A stretch of DNA of 64,000 bases. It comes from JAAEPI01 sp964352625 (GTDB lineage Bacteria; Bacteroidota; Bacteroidia; Cytophagales; Cyclobacteriaceae). Shown here piece by piece: positions 33,252 through 41,540 of the stretch; the first letter of the stretch is position 1; every line of letters starts with the position of its first letter. The position numbers and the translations under genes are program-made. Under the pieces are notes generated by a model that made no database searches, was not told the DNA's origin, and saw only the letters and a program-made list of their open reading frames with translations. The stretch covers positions 466,170-530,169 of the forward strand of contig CAYGSD010000001.1 of the NCBI GenBank assembly GCA_964352625.1. The letters run 5' to 3'.

Positions 33252-33629
33252 TTACTTAACAGCTTTCTTCTTGTTAGCAACCGTTTTCCTTCTACCTTTT
33301 CTGGTTCGGGAATTATTTTTTGTTCTCTGGCCTCTAACCGGAAGCCCTTTTCTATGTCTTAGTCCTCGGTAGCACCCGATATCCAAAAGTCGTTTGATGC
33401 TCAATTGCACCTCAGACTTAAGCACACCTTCTACCTTGAAGTTTTCAGTGATGATAGTTCGAATTTTACCTGCTTCATCGTCATCCCACTCACCGACTTT
33501 CTTATTCAAGTCGATTCCCGCTTCAGTCAATATTCTTTGAGCTGAGCTTCTGCCAATTCCGAAAATATAAGTGAGGCCGATTTCACCTCTCTTGTTATCA
33601 GGTATATCAACTCCTGCTATTCGAGCCAT
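33252..33629 (-). CDS. rpsM: Ribosomal protein S13
   Basis: 125 residues; head protein of the 30S subunit touching tRNA and L5. Starts MARIAGVDIPDNKRGEIGLT, has the helix-two-turn-helix region and the conserved CYRGLRHRKGLPVRGQRTK followed by a basic tail. Two bases after rpmJ. Confidence 0.98.
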   Translation of the reverse strand: MARIAGVDIPDNKRGEIGLTYIFGIGRSSAQRILTEAGIDLNKKVGEWDDDEAGKIRTIITENFKVEGVLKSEVQLSIKRLLDIGCYRGLRHRKGLPVRGQRTKNNSRTRKGRRKTVANKKKAVK

Positions 33630-33631
33630 AA

Positions 33632-33748
33632 TTATCCTTGTCTTTGTTTAAACTTCGGGTTCTTCTTGTTGATCACATAAAGCTTTCCTTTTCGTCGGAT
33701 CACTTTACAGTCAACACTTCTTTTCTTTACGGATGCCTTTACCTTCAT
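33632..33748 (-). CDS. rpmJ: Ribosomal protein L36, zinc-free form
   Basis: 38 residues, ATG at 33748: starts MKVKASVKKRSVDCKVIRRK and ends NPKFKQRQG. The zinc-binding Cys/His set of the classic form (C-x2-C, then C and H) is reduced to one Cys, so this is the zinc-independent type. It lies between infA (7-base gap) and rpsM (2 bases), its standard position. Confidence 0.95.
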   Translation of the reverse strand: MKVKASVKKRSVDCKVIRRKGKLYVINKKNPKFKQRQG

Positions 33749-33755
33749 CGGTACT

Positions 33756-33974
33756 TTATTTATATCTGTAAACTATTCGTCCTTTTGTAAGATCGTATGG
33801 CGACATTTCCAACTTCACCTTATCTCCAGGCAAAATCTTGATGTAGTGCATTCTCATTTTACCTGAGATATGCGCGATCACCACATGACCATTTTCTAAC
33901 TCTACTCGAAACATTGCATTAGACAATGCCTCGATGATTGTTCCGTCTTGCTCTATGGATGCTTGCTTTGCCAT
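33756..33974 (-). CDS. infA: Translation initiation factor IF-1
   Basis: 72 residues, single OB fold: GTIIEALSNAMFRVELENGH, ISGKMRMHYIKILPGDKV and MSPYDLTKGRIVYRYK. It blocks the A site during initiation. Its ATG overlaps the secY stop by one base (TAATG). The map gene often found between secY and infA is absent. Confidence 0.98.
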   Translation of the reverse strand: MAKQASIEQDGTIIEALSNAMFRVELENGHVVIAHISGKMRMHYIKILPGDKVKLEMSPYDLTKGRIVYRYK

Positions 33975-35296
33975 TACGCAGCTGCAGTTCTCCCTTTGAT
34001 TCGACCTGAACTCATCATTCCTTCATAGTGTCTCATGAGCAAGTAGCTCTCGATCTGCTGAAGAGTATCTAATATCACGCCCACCATAATTAACAGTGAC
34101 GTTCCACCATAAAACTGTGCGAAGTTCCCTTCTACGCCACCAATCATGGCAAAGGCTGGGAGTACCGCAATAATTGCCAAGAAAATAGAACCCGGAAGGG
34201 TAATCCTTGACAAGATAGTATCTAAAAATTCTGAGGTTTGCTTGCCTGGTTTAATACCTGGAACAAAGCCTCCGTTCCTCTTCATATCATCCGCCATCTG
34301 ATTCGGATTGATGGTAATGGCAGTGTAAAAAAATGTGAACACGATAATCAAAATCGCAAAGGTCAGATTGTACTGCCATGATGTGAAATCCGAAAATGTG
34401 GTCACTATATACTGTGCATTATCGCTGCTTTCTGCCCATAGTCCTCCGAGCATTGCGGGAAGGAACATTAAGGACTGAGCGAAGATGATTGGCATTACGC
34501 CTGAAGCATTCACTTTCAATGGAATGTATTGGCGCTGACCGCCATATACTTTATTGCCCACTACCTGCTTGGCATATGAAACTGGTACCCTTCTTACTGC
34601 TTGGACTAAAGCCACAGTAACTAGTACGACGAAGAAAAGAGCCACTATTTCTAGTATGAAGACTAACAGTCCACTCATTCCTTTGGCATAAAATTCTGCC
34701 AGAATACTTCCAGGGAATCTCGCGATAATTCCCACCATGATAAGTAGAGAAATACCATTTCCAATTCCTTTGTCGGTGATTCGTTCTCCCAACCACATGC
34801 AGAAGACTGTTCCAGAAGCCAAGATGACCATGGAAGACATTCTGAACATGAATGGGCTCAAATTAGTATTAATAGCCTCAGCAGGTACATATGCTGTTAG
34901 GTAAGGAATGGACTGAGCCAAACAAATACCTATAGTAAGTACTCTAGTGATTTGATTAATCTTCTTTCTACCGCTATCTCCTTCTTTCTGCAATTTCTGA
35001 AAATAAGGGACCGCTACCGTCATCAACTGCAACACAATAGATGCGGAGATGTAAGGCATGATACCAAGTGCGAAAATCGATGCTCTACTGAATGCTCCAC
35101 CAAGGAAAGTATCAATGAAGCTTAGAATGCCAGTTGTATTTGCAGCTTGTTCGGCCAAGATATCAGGATTCAACCCTGGCAAAACCACAAATGATCCGAT
35201 TCTAAAGATCACCAACAAACCTAGAGTCGTCAGGATTCGATTTCTCAGCTCCTCGATGGAGAATATGTTCTTTATGGTATCGAAGAACTTCTTCAT
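33974..35296 (-). CDS. secY: Protein translocase subunit SecY
   Basis: 440 residues, ten membrane helices. Forms the SecYEG channel of the inner membrane. Seen: FRIGSFVVLPGLNPDIL after helix 1, plug and hinge regions, GIGNGISLLI between helices 4 and 5, VSYAKQVVGN and the cytoplasmic loop with IKPGKQTSEF that contacts SecA and the ribosome. Directly after rplO with one base shared. Confidence 0.97.
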   Translation of the reverse strand: MKKFFDTIKNIFSIEELRNRILTTLGLLVIFRIGSFVVLPGLNPDILAEQAANTTGILSFIDTFLGGAFSRASIFALGIMPYISASIVLQLMTVAVPYFQKLQKEGDSGRKKINQITRVLTIGICLAQSIPYLTAYVPAEAINTNLSPFMFRMSSMVILASGTVFCMWLGERITDKGIGNGISLLIMVGIIARFPGSILAEFYAKGMSGLLVFILEIVALFFVVLVTVALVQAVRRVPVSYAKQVVGNKVYGGQRQYIPLKVNASGVMPIIFAQSLMFLPAMLGGLWAESSDNAQYIVTTFSDFTSWQYNLTFAILIIVFTFFYTAITINPNQMADDMKRNGGFVPGIKPGKQTSEFLDTILSRITLPGSIFLAIIAVLPAFAMIGGVEGNFAQFYGGTSLLIMVGVILDTLQQIESYLLMRHYEGMMSSGRIKGRTAAA

Positions 35297-35778
35297 TATT
35301 TCGGAGCTTCCTCAGTTTTTACCACTCTTACTTCAGCAACCGTCACAGACCCACCGGCCTTTTCGATAGCTTCTTGAGCAGCTTTAGAAAATTTATGTGC
35401 AGTCACACTCAACTTAGCTTTCAACTCTCCTCTCCCCAACACTTTTACTAAGTCTCCTTTTCCAATTAATCCATTCGCATGAAGAATCTCTGGCGTGACT
35501 TCTTTCACTTTCTTATTGTCAGCCAATTCCTGAAGTGTATCAAGATTGATTGGCTTGTTTTCAATTCTGTTATTGTTCTTAAATCCGAACTTAGGCACAC
35601 GTCGTTGCAAAGGCATTTGACCTCCTTCGAATCCCACCTTTCGCGAATATCCAGATCTAGACTGAGCTCCTTTGTGTCCTCGAGTAGACGTACCACCTCT
35701 ACCAGACCCTTGGCCTCTACCGATTCGTTTCGCTTTTTTAGTTGCGCCTTTTGCAGGCTTCAATGATTCTAATTTCAT
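35296..35778 (-). CDS. rplO: Ribosomal protein L15
   Basis: 160 residues, slightly long through its C-terminal tail (VRVVKTEEAPK). Gly/Arg-rich N-terminal arm (GRGQGSGRGGTSTRGHKG) reaches into 23S rRNA, followed by FEGGQMPLQRRVPKFGF. Late assembly protein of the 50S subunit. Confidence 0.97.
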   Translation of the reverse strand: MKLESLKPAKGATKKAKRIGRGQGSGRGGTSTRGHKGAQSRSGYSRKVGFEGGQMPLQRRVPKFGFKNNNRIENKPINLDTLQELADNKKVKEVTPEILHANGLIGKGDLVKVLGRGELKAKLSVTAHKFSKAAQEAIEKAGGSVTVAEVRVVKTEEAPK

Positions 35779-35779
35779 C

Positions 35780-35974
35780 TTAGAGCTCTTTAACTTCTAC
35801 CAAGTGTCCTACTTTATTGATCATCCCAGCAATCTGAGGTGTCAATTCTTTCTCTACAGTACGATTAATCTTACCAAGACCCAAAGCCTGTATTGTTCTT
35901 ACCTGATCAGCAGGTCTCTTAATGGCGCTTCTTACTTGAGTAATCTGAACCTTCGAACTTTTTGCCTTTGCCAT
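35780..35974 (-). CDS. rpmD: Ribosomal protein L30
   Basis: 64 residues: KVQITQVRSAIKRPADQVRT and ALGLGKINRTVEKELTPQIAGMI, cut here to the pattern L-G-L-x-K-I-x-R-T-V. Small 50S protein. Four bases after rpsE. Confidence 0.96.
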   Translation of the reverse strand: MAKAKSSKVQITQVRSAIKRPADQVRTIQALGLGKINRTVEKELTPQIAGMINKVGHLVEVKEL

Positions 35975-35978
35975 CTTA

Positions 35979-36497
35979 TTAACCGTTAAAAACTTTATCT
36001 AGCTCTACACCTCTTTGCTTCGCAATGGCATAGGGATCTCTCATTTTATTTAGGGCGTCAAAGGTTGCCTTTACCACGTTGTGTGGGTTAGAAGAACCTT
36101 TTGACTTAGCGAGCACATCATGCACACCAGCACTTTCAAACACTGCACGCATCGCGCCACCAGCAATCACTCCTGTACCAGGTGCGGCTGGCTTCACAAG
36201 TACCAATCCACCTCCAAACTTTCCGATCACCTCGTGTGGTACCGTGCCTTTGAAAACAGGTACACGTACCAAGTTTTTCTTAGCATCGTCGATACCTTTT
36301 GTAATAGCATCCGTTACCTCGTTTGCTTTTCCTAGACCGTATCCTACTACTCCGTTACCATCTCCCACTACTACGATAGCTGAGAAGCTAAATCGACGAC
36401 CACCTTTTACTACTTTGGCTACACGCTTGATTGCTACAACGTTTTCCTTGAGATCAATCTCACTCGCCTTTACTGCTTTTATGTTACTCTGTGACAT
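35979..36497 (-). CDS. rpsE: Ribosomal protein S5
   Basis: 172 residues; part of the mRNA entry tunnel and of decoding fidelity. N-terminal double-stranded-RNA-binding-like domain (RVAKVVKGGRRFSFSAIVVV, GVVGYGLGKANEV) and C-terminal domain (VLAKSKGSSNPHNVVKATFD). The loop around VKGGRRF, where spectinomycin-resistance changes occur, looks wild type. Confidence 0.97.
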   Translation of the reverse strand: MSQSNIKAVKASEIDLKENVVAIKRVAKVVKGGRRFSFSAIVVVGDGNGVVGYGLGKANEVTDAITKGIDDAKKNLVRVPVFKGTVPHEVIGKFGGGLVLVKPAAPGTGVIAGGAMRAVFESAGVHDVLAKSKGSSNPHNVVKATFDALNKMRDPYAIAKQRGVELDKVFNG

Positions 36498-36505
36498 GTC
36501 TTAGC

Positions 36506-36853
36506 TTAAAATTTTAGTCCCGCTTCTCTAGCTCCTTCTGCAAATGCTTTCACATTTCCGTGATAAGGATATCCGTTTCGATCGAACACTACTGTTTCAA
36601 TTCCAGCGGCTTTGGCTTTTTCACCAAACTTCTTCCCTACTTCTTTTGATACTTCTACGTTCACGGCTGTCTTTCCCAATTCTTTAGATGATGCAGCAGC
36701 TAATGTATGCCCCTTTAAATCATCAACTAATTGAGCATAAATGGCCTTATTGCTCTTGAATACTGAAATCCTTGGCATCTCAGCTGTTCCGCTGATTTTG
36801 CGACGAATCCCTTTCTTGATCCTTGTTCTTCTTGCTAATTTGTTAAAAGCCAT
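36506..36853 (-). CDS. rplR: Ribosomal protein L18
   Basis: 115 residues; binds 5S rRNA in the central protuberance. Motifs RRTRIKKGIRRKISG, RISVFKSNKAIYAQLVDD, and the C-terminal FDRNGYPYHGNVKAFAEGAR. Eight bases after rplF. Confidence 0.97.
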   Translation of the reverse strand: MAFNKLARRTRIKKGIRRKISGTAEMPRISVFKSNKAIYAQLVDDLKGHTLAAASSKELGKTAVNVEVSKEVGKKFGEKAKAAGIETVVFDRNGYPYHGNVKAFAEGAREAGLKF

Positions 36854-36861
36854 CTCAGTTA

Positions 36862-37413
36862 TTATTTAGCGGCTGTTTTACCAGCTTTTCTTCTTACCTG
36901 CTCACCAACGAATCTGATACCTTTTCCTTTGTAAGGCTCTACTTTTCTCAATGATTTGATTTTGGCAGAGATTGCTCCTACCAATTGCTTATCAATTCCT
37001 TCTACAGTTACTTTCGGATTCTGTCCCTTCACCGTCTCAGTTGAGACCTTAATTTCCTCCGGTACAGCTACAAAAATATTGTGCGAATACCCTAGGTTAA
37101 GTTCAAGGACACTTCCTTGAGCGTCTGCTTTATAACCAACTCCAACAAGCTCCATTTCTTTCTTGTACCCCTCACTCACACCTATGACCATGTTATTGAT
37201 CAAGGATCTGTACAGACCATGCATAGCTTTGTGTCGCTTTTGCTCAGTTGGACGCTCAAGAGTGAGTGTACCATCCTCGATCTTCACAATCATATCTGGA
37301 TCGATGGTCTCAGAAAGCTCGCCTTTTGGGCCTTTAACCTTCACAACCGCCCCGTCCAAATCGATGCTGACTCCAGCTGGGATACTAATCGGTGCTTTTC
37401 CTATTCGTGACAT
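36862..37413 (-). CDS. rplF: Ribosomal protein L6
   Basis: 183 residues, two alpha/beta domains from an old duplication; 50S stalk-base region. MSRIGKAPISIPAGVSI at the start, VEGIDKQLVGAISAKIKSLR and EPYKGKGIRFVGEQVRRKAG at the end. Twelve bases after rpsH. Confidence 0.97.
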   Translation of the reverse strand: MSRIGKAPISIPAGVSIDLDGAVVKVKGPKGELSETIDPDMIVKIEDGTLTLERPTEQKRHKAMHGLYRSLINNMVIGVSEGYKKEMELVGVGYKADAQGSVLELNLGYSHNIFVAVPEEIKVSTETVKGQNPKVTVEGIDKQLVGAISAKIKSLRKVEPYKGKGIRFVGEQVRRKAGKTAAK

Positions 37414-37425
37414 CTCTAGATTCTA

Positions 37426-37824
37426 TTAATAAATGTGACAAAGTACTTCTCCACCAACATGCTCTCTTCTTGCTTCTTTGTCCGTAATTACTCCTTTAGA
37501 AGTAGACAAAATAGCGATACCCAAGCCATTCAAAACTCTTGGCAATTCACCCGAGTTTTTGTACTTCCTAAGACCTGGCTTACTGATACGCTCCAGGTGA
37601 GTAATCGCTGACTGCTTAGTCTGAGGGTTGTACTTCAAAGCAATCTTGATGATGCCTTGCTTGTCATCTTCCTCAAACTTGAAATTGCGGATATAACCTT
37701 TGTCCATAAGAACTTTAGTCATTTCCTTTTTAAGGTTGGACGCAGGAATTTCTACTATGCGATGATTAGCTTTTATCGCATTTCGAATTCTGGTCAAATA
37801 ATCTGCAATCGGGTCTGTTACCAT
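37426..37824 (-). CDS. rpsH: Ribosomal protein S8
   Basis: 132 residues; central 16S rRNA binder, and in E. coli the repressor of the spc operon. TDPIADYLTRIRNAIKA at the N-terminus and TSKGVITDKEARREHVGGEV at the C-terminus. It is the first gene after a 70-base gap that holds an apparent internal promoter and a 5' hairpin, so rpsH and the genes after it can be made separately from rplE-rpsN. Confidence 0.98.
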   Translation of the reverse strand: MVTDPIADYLTRIRNAIKANHRIVEIPASNLKKEMTKVLMDKGYIRNFKFEEDDKQGIIKIALKYNPQTKQSAITHLERISKPGLRKYKNSGELPRVLNGLGIAILSTSKGVITDKEARREHVGGEVLCHIY

Positions 37825-37842
37825 TGTTTTACACTTAAGCCC

Positions 37843-37864
37843 TCCGAAAAGGGCTGCAAAGTTA
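37843..37864 (-). promoter_or_regulatory. Internal promoter and leader element before rpsH
   Basis: On the minus strand TAACTTTG (37857-37864) is a perfect -7 box, with TTTC 18 bases upstream (37883-37886) as an imperfect -33. The bases just after it, up to 37843, match the leader of rplC at 18 of 19 positions (read on plus: TCCGAAAAGGGCTGCAAAG). In the RNA, AGCCCT and AGGGCT can pair around TTTCGG right at the expected 5' end. No T-run follows, so it is not a terminator. Confidence 0.65.
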
Positions 37865-37894
37865 AATAAAATATCTTCTTTAGAAAATCTGTTT

Positions 37895-38164
37895 TTACCA
37901 GCTTGCCTTGGTGACTCCTGGGATTAGCCCAGCAGACGCCATTTCCCTGAAAGTCACTCTGGAAATACCAAATTTCCTCATGTAACCTTTAGGTCGGCCG
38001 GTTAGCTTGCATCGATTATGCAGTCTCACTGGAGACGCATTTCGAGGCAACTTGTCCAATGCTTGGTAATCACCAGCTGCTTTTAGAGCAGCTCGCTTCT
38101 CAGCATATCTGGCTACCAGTCTTTCTCTTTTTCTTTCTCTTGCCTTTATGGATGATCTAGCCAT
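37895..38164 (-). CDS. rpsN: Ribosomal protein S14, zinc-free form
   Basis: 89 residues; 30S head protein. RERKRERLVARYAEKRAALK, LPRNASPVRLHNRCKLTGRP and the C-terminal MASAGLIPGVTKASW. Only one Cys is present, so the C-x2-C zinc motif of the short form is missing: the long zinc-independent type. Confidence 0.97.
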   Translation of the reverse strand: MARSSIKARERKRERLVARYAEKRAALKAAGDYQALDKLPRNASPVRLHNRCKLTGRPKGYMRKFGISRVTFREMASAGLIPGVTKASW

Positions 38165-38173
38165 AATCTAATT

Positions 38174-38731
38174 TTAGTTTTGAGAAGGTTTAACAAATGG
38201 CATCCCGAAGGCTGTCAACAATGCATGACTCTCCTCATCTGTATTGGCAGTTGTCACAAATGTGATGTCCATACCAGAAATTTTGTTCACTTTATCAATA
38301 CTGATCTCAGGGAAGATGATTTGCTCTTCCACACCCAGTGTATAATTCCCTCTACCATCAAAGCCTTTTGCTTTGATTCCTCTGAAATCTCTTACTCGAG
38401 GAAGTGCAACAGACATTAATCTGTCAAGGAATTCGTACATACGATCTCCTCGTAGAGTAACTCTAGCGCCAATTGGCATTTCTTCTCTCAATTTGAAATT
38501 CGAGATTGACTTCTTAGATTTTGTCGCGACGGCTAATTGTCCTGTGATTTGAGATAGCTCTTCAATTCCCACATCAATTAACTTCTTGTCTGCAACCGCC
38601 GCACCGATACCTCGGTTGATAGCAATTTTAGTCAACTTAGGCACTTGCATGACCGACGAGTATTCAAACTTGTCTTTCAAGGCAGGCACAATCTCCTGTA
38701 AATATTTGTCTTTAAGTCTTGGACTAGCCAT
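38174..38731 (-). CDS. rplE: Ribosomal protein L5
   Basis: 185 residues from ATG 38731; binds 5S rRNA and contacts S13. VPKLTKIAINRGIGAA, VTLRGDRMYEFLDRLMSVAL, DFRGIKAKGFDGRGNYTLG and FPEI are in place. The open frame runs 29 codons further upstream, but that part is an alternate reading of rplX; ATG 38731 gives the standard length and overlaps rplX by 8 bases (ATGGCTAG). Confidence 0.97.
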   Translation of the reverse strand: MASPRLKDKYLQEIVPALKDKFEYSSVMQVPKLTKIAINRGIGAAVADKKLIDVGIEELSQITGQLAVATKSKKSISNFKLREEMPIGARVTLRGDRMYEFLDRLMSVALPRVRDFRGIKAKGFDGRGNYTLGVEEQIIFPEISIDKVNKISGMDITFVTTANTDEESHALLTAFGMPFVKPSQN

Positions 38732-39059
38732 TAGTGATAAATTCTCCTGATTTTTTTGAATATCTCTGAAGCTTACCGTCAGCGTTCTGTTTTCTTCCGA
38801 TTCGTGAAGCTTCGCCATTAGAAGGGTCCACTACCATTAGGTTACTAATGTGAATAGCCGCTTCTGTTTGCTTGATTCCTCCCTCTGGATTGGCAGCTGA
38901 TGGCTTTTGGTGTTTGGTCACCAAGTTGGCTCCCTCTACAATAGCTCGATACTTGTCAGTATTCACCTCAAGTACTTTTCCAGTTTTGCCTTTATCGTTT
39001 CCAGCGAGCACTTTTACAGTGTCTCCTTTTCTGATATGAATTTTTTTCATCTTGCTCAT
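38724..39059 (-). CDS. rplX: Ribosomal protein L24
   Basis: 111 residues; early 50S assembly protein with a KOW motif (IRKGDTVKVLAGNDKGKTGK). The middle part VEGANLVTKHQKP and the tail RIGRKQNADGKLQRYSKKSG are typical. ATG 39059 or 39050 (three codons later) could be used. Confidence 0.96.
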   Translation of the reverse strand: MSKMKKIHIRKGDTVKVLAGNDKGKTGKVLEVNTDKYRAIVEGANLVTKHQKPSAANPEGGIKQTEAAIHISNLMVVDPSNGEASRIGRKQNADGKLQRYSKKSGEFITNG

Positions 39060-39061
39060 CC

Positions 39062-39430
39062 TTAAAGCACTTCTGGTGCTAGTGATACAATTTTCATGAA
39101 TTGTTTCTCACGCAATTCTCTTGCTACAGGGCCGAAAATACGAGTACCTCTTGGCTCACCTGCTTCATTTAAAAGAACAGCGGCATTATCCTCAAATCGG
39201 ATATAAGAACCGTCCTTTCTTCTTACTTCTTTCTTGGTTCTTACCACCACTGCTTTAGAAACCGTTCCCTTCTTCAAACTAGAAGAAGAAAGGGCTGATT
39301 TCACGGAAACAATGATTCTGTCACCAACAGAAGCATATCTCTTTTTGGTACCACCTAATACTCGGATACATAGTACTTCTTTAGCACCGCTATTATCCGC
39401 AACTGAAAGTCTTGATTCCTGTTGTACCAT
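39062..39430 (-). CDS. rplN: Ribosomal protein L14
   Basis: 122 residues; interface protein of the 50S subunit, contacts L19 and 16S rRNA. MVQQESRLSVADNSGAKEVL start, VVVRTKKEVRRKDGSYIRFE in the middle and RIFGPVARELREKQFMKIVS at the end. One base after rpsQ. Confidence 0.98.
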   Translation of the reverse strand: MVQQESRLSVADNSGAKEVLCIRVLGGTKKRYASVGDRIIVSVKSALSSSSLKKGTVSKAVVVRTKKEVRRKDGSYIRFEDNAAVLLNEAGEPRGTRIFGPVARELREKQFMKIVSLAPEVL

Positions 39431-39431
39431 T

Positions 39432-39686
39432 TTATTTTGCTCTTTCTACGATTTCTACCAATCTCCAACGCTTGTTCTTGCTCAATGGTCTTGTCTCCAT
39501 GATCCGAACTGTATCACCAATGTTACTGTCATTGGTTTCGTCATGTGCCGTGAATTTTTGAGTCTTCTGCACGAACTTTCCGTAGATCGGGTGCTTCTCT
39601 TTTCTCTTCACAGCTACGGTGATGGTCTTTTGCATTTTGTTGCTGACTACTTCACCAATACGCTCTTTTCTAAGATTTCTTTCCAT
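39432..39686 (-). CDS. rpsQ: Ribosomal protein S17
   Basis: 84 residues, OB fold, 5' domain of the 30S subunit. RKERIGEVVSNKMQKTITVA, KHPIYGKFVQKTQKFTAHDE and the signature GDTVRIMETRPLSKNKRWRL. Confidence 0.98.
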   Translation of the reverse strand: MERNLRKERIGEVVSNKMQKTITVAVKRKEKHPIYGKFVQKTQKFTAHDETNDSNIGDTVRIMETRPLSKNKRWRLVEIVERAK

Positions 39687-39691
39687 CGCGC

Positions 39692-39889
39692 TTATGCGTT
39701 ATTAATTTCTTTAGCTCTTATTTCTGTCTGAATCCTCGCAATCATTTTTCGAGATTCTGTGATCTTCTTAGGATTCTCGATTGGTGTGATGCTATGAGCA
39801 AACTTCAGTTTGTCGTGGTTGTCTTTCTCCACAACGAGCTTATTCTGAAGCTCCTCTAAACTCAAACCTCTTATTTCTGAATTCTTCAT
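39692..39889 (-). CDS. rpmC: Ribosomal protein L29
   Basis: 65 residues, helical hairpin at the peptide exit, part of the signal recognition particle and trigger factor docking site. EIRGLSLEELQNKLVVEKD and NPKKITESRKMIARIQTEIR. Starts 3 bases after rplP. Confidence 0.96.
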   Translation of the reverse strand: MKNSEIRGLSLEELQNKLVVEKDNHDKLKFAHSITPIENPKKITESRKMIARIQTEIRAKEINNA

Positions 39890-39892
39890 CGT

Positions 39893-40315
39893 TTAGTCCG
39901 GTGTATAGTCTCTACTTGTGATGAACTTAGTCTTAATTGGAAGCTTCTGGGCTGCTAATCGCAATGCTTCTTTAGCCAATTCCAAATCAGATCCAGCTGA
40001 CTCAAACAAAATGGTACCTGGTTTCACAGGGGCTACCCAATATTCCGGAGCTCCTTTACCCTTACCCATTCGAACTTCAGCAGGCTTCTTCGTGATAGGC
40101 TTGTCTGGGAAAATTCGTATCCAAACTTGACCTTCTCTTTTCATAGCACGAGTCATCGCGATACGAGCTGCTTCTATTTGACGAGAAGTGATCCAGCCCG
40201 GCTCCAATGATTTGATACCAAAGGTTCCGAAGGCCAATCTATGTCCTCTTCCTGCAAGGCCTTTAACTCGGCCTTTTTGCATTTTTCTAAATTTCGTTCG
40301 TTTAGGCTGTAGCAT
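39893..40315 (-). CDS. rplP: Ribosomal protein L16
   Basis: 140 residues; organises the A site of the 50S subunit. MLQPKRTKFRKMQKGRVKG, ARIAMTRAMKREGQVWIRIF, TKKPAEVRMGKGKGAPEYWV. It contains the Arg81 region (VRMGKGKG) hydroxylated in some bacteria. 17 bases after rpsC. Confidence 0.98.
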   Translation of the reverse strand: MLQPKRTKFRKMQKGRVKGLAGRGHRLAFGTFGIKSLEPGWITSRQIEAARIAMTRAMKREGQVWIRIFPDKPITKKPAEVRMGKGKGAPEYWVAPVKPGTILFESAGSDLELAKEALRLAAQKLPIKTKFITSRDYTPD

Positions 40316-40332
40316 TATTGTTCAGTCTATTC

Positions 40333-41064
40333 TTATCTTTTTCTTCTTCTTGGTCCTTGATTTCCACCGCCTCGACGGTTCTGGTTGCCACTTGGCCCAC
40401 CAGAGTTGGTCATGCCAACATTAGGAGAGAGATCTCTTTTACCGAAAACTTCTCCTTTGAAAATCCAAACCTTGATACCAATCTTTCCATACACAGTCTC
40501 AGCTTCAGAAAGCGCATAATCAATATCCGCTCGAAGTGTGTGCAAAGGAATTCTGCCTTCTTTGTACTGCTCTGATCTCGCCATCTCAGCTCCACCCAAT
40601 CGGCCAGAACATTTTATTTTGATACCCTCAGCTCCAACTCTCATTGAAGAAGCGATTGCTTGCTTCATAGCTCGACGGAAAGAAATTCTAGCAGCTAATT
40701 GCTGAGCGATTGACTCTCCCACTAACTTCGCATCTAGTTCAGGTCTCTTGATCTCGAAGATGTTGATTTGTAGATCCTTACCAGTAAGGTTCTTCAACTC
40801 CTCTTTGATTTTATCTACTTCAGATCCTCCTTTTCCTATAACCACACCTGGTCTCGCTGTGTGAACAGTAAGGGTGATTCTCTTAAGCGTTCTTTCGATC
40901 ACTACTTTAGAGATTCCTCCTTTAGGAATACGTGCTTTGATGTATTTTCTGATTTTGTCGTCCTCTACGATTTTGTCAGAGAAGTCTTTTCCACCAAACC
41001 AGCTAGAATCCCATCCTTTGATGATTCCTAATCTAAATCCTACGGGGTTAATCTTCTGTCCCAT
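40333..41064 (-). CDS. rpsC: Ribosomal protein S3
   Basis: 243 residues; mRNA entry helicase region of the 30S subunit. MGQKINPVGFRLGIIKGWDS start, KH domain with PGVVIGKGGSEVDKIKEEL, then ISFRRAMKQAIASSMRVGAE and GRIPLHTLRADIDYA. The C-terminal tail is Gly/Asn/Arg-rich (NRRGGGNQGPRRRKR) and probably disordered. Confidence 0.98.
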   Translation of the reverse strand: MGQKINPVGFRLGIIKGWDSSWFGGKDFSDKIVEDDKIRKYIKARIPKGGISKVVIERTLKRITLTVHTARPGVVIGKGGSEVDKIKEELKNLTGKDLQINIFEIKRPELDAKLVGESIAQQLAARISFRRAMKQAIASSMRVGAEGIKIKCSGRLGGAEMARSEQYKEGRIPLHTLRADIDYALSEAETVYGKIGIKVWIFKGEVFGKRDLSPNVGMTNSGGPSGNQNRRGGGNQGPRRRKR

Positions 41065-41540
41065 TATTCTTTAGTTTCTTTTTCAGTTGAACCATTTCCT
41101 TCACCAGCATTTTTGTCATCAATCACGATGGTTACATGGTTTGATCTTTTTCTAATTCTATGCGCTCTTCCCTGAGGTGCTGTTTGCAACCTTTTTAGCA
41201 TCTTTCCTCCGTCTACATATATCTCCTTCACGAAAAGGTCAGCTTCTTCAATCTTCACATCCTCATTGGCAATTTGCCAATCAGAGATAGCTGTCATCAA
41301 CAACTTCTCTAGGTCTCTTGATGCATGATGTCCGTCAAATCGAAGCAAGTTCAACGCAATGTTTACTCTTTCGCCTCTGATCATGTCCGCTACTAACCTC
41401 ATCTTTCGAGGAGCAGTTGGGATGTTGCGAAGTGAAGACTTGACAGCACCAAGTTTGCCTTTATTGGCTTCCTTTTGAGCGGCCGCAGCTTCCTTAGCTA
41501 ACCGGATTTTTACGGATTTTTTTAGCTTTTGCGTCTCCAT
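41064..41540 (-). CDS. rplV: Ribosomal protein L22 with long ends
   Basis: 158 residues against about 110 in E. coli. The core starts near residue 35 (SLRNIPTAPRKMRLVADMIR) and holds the exit-tunnel hairpin with LQTAPQGRAHRIRKRSNHVT. An N-terminal Lys/Ala-rich stretch (KEAAAAQKEANKGK) and an acidic C-terminal tail (GNGSTEKETKE) are extra. It overlaps rpsS and rpsC by one base each. Confidence 0.97.
   Translation of the reverse strand: METQKLKKSVKIRLAKEAAAAQKEANKGKLGAVKSSLRNIPTAPRKMRLVADMIRGERVNIALNLLRFDGHHASRDLEKLLMTAISDWQIANEDVKIEEADLFVKEIYVDGGKMLKRLQTAPQGRAHRIRKRSNHVTIVIDDKNAGEGNGSTEKETKE

Noticed and set aside
38732..38818. Upstream extension of rplE
   Set aside because: The extra residues are an alternate reading of rplX; L5 begins at the downstream ATG with standard length.
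39234..39731. 165-codon plus-strand frame across rplN and rpsQ
   Set aside because: It spans two certain ribosomal genes on the other strand and has no protein features.
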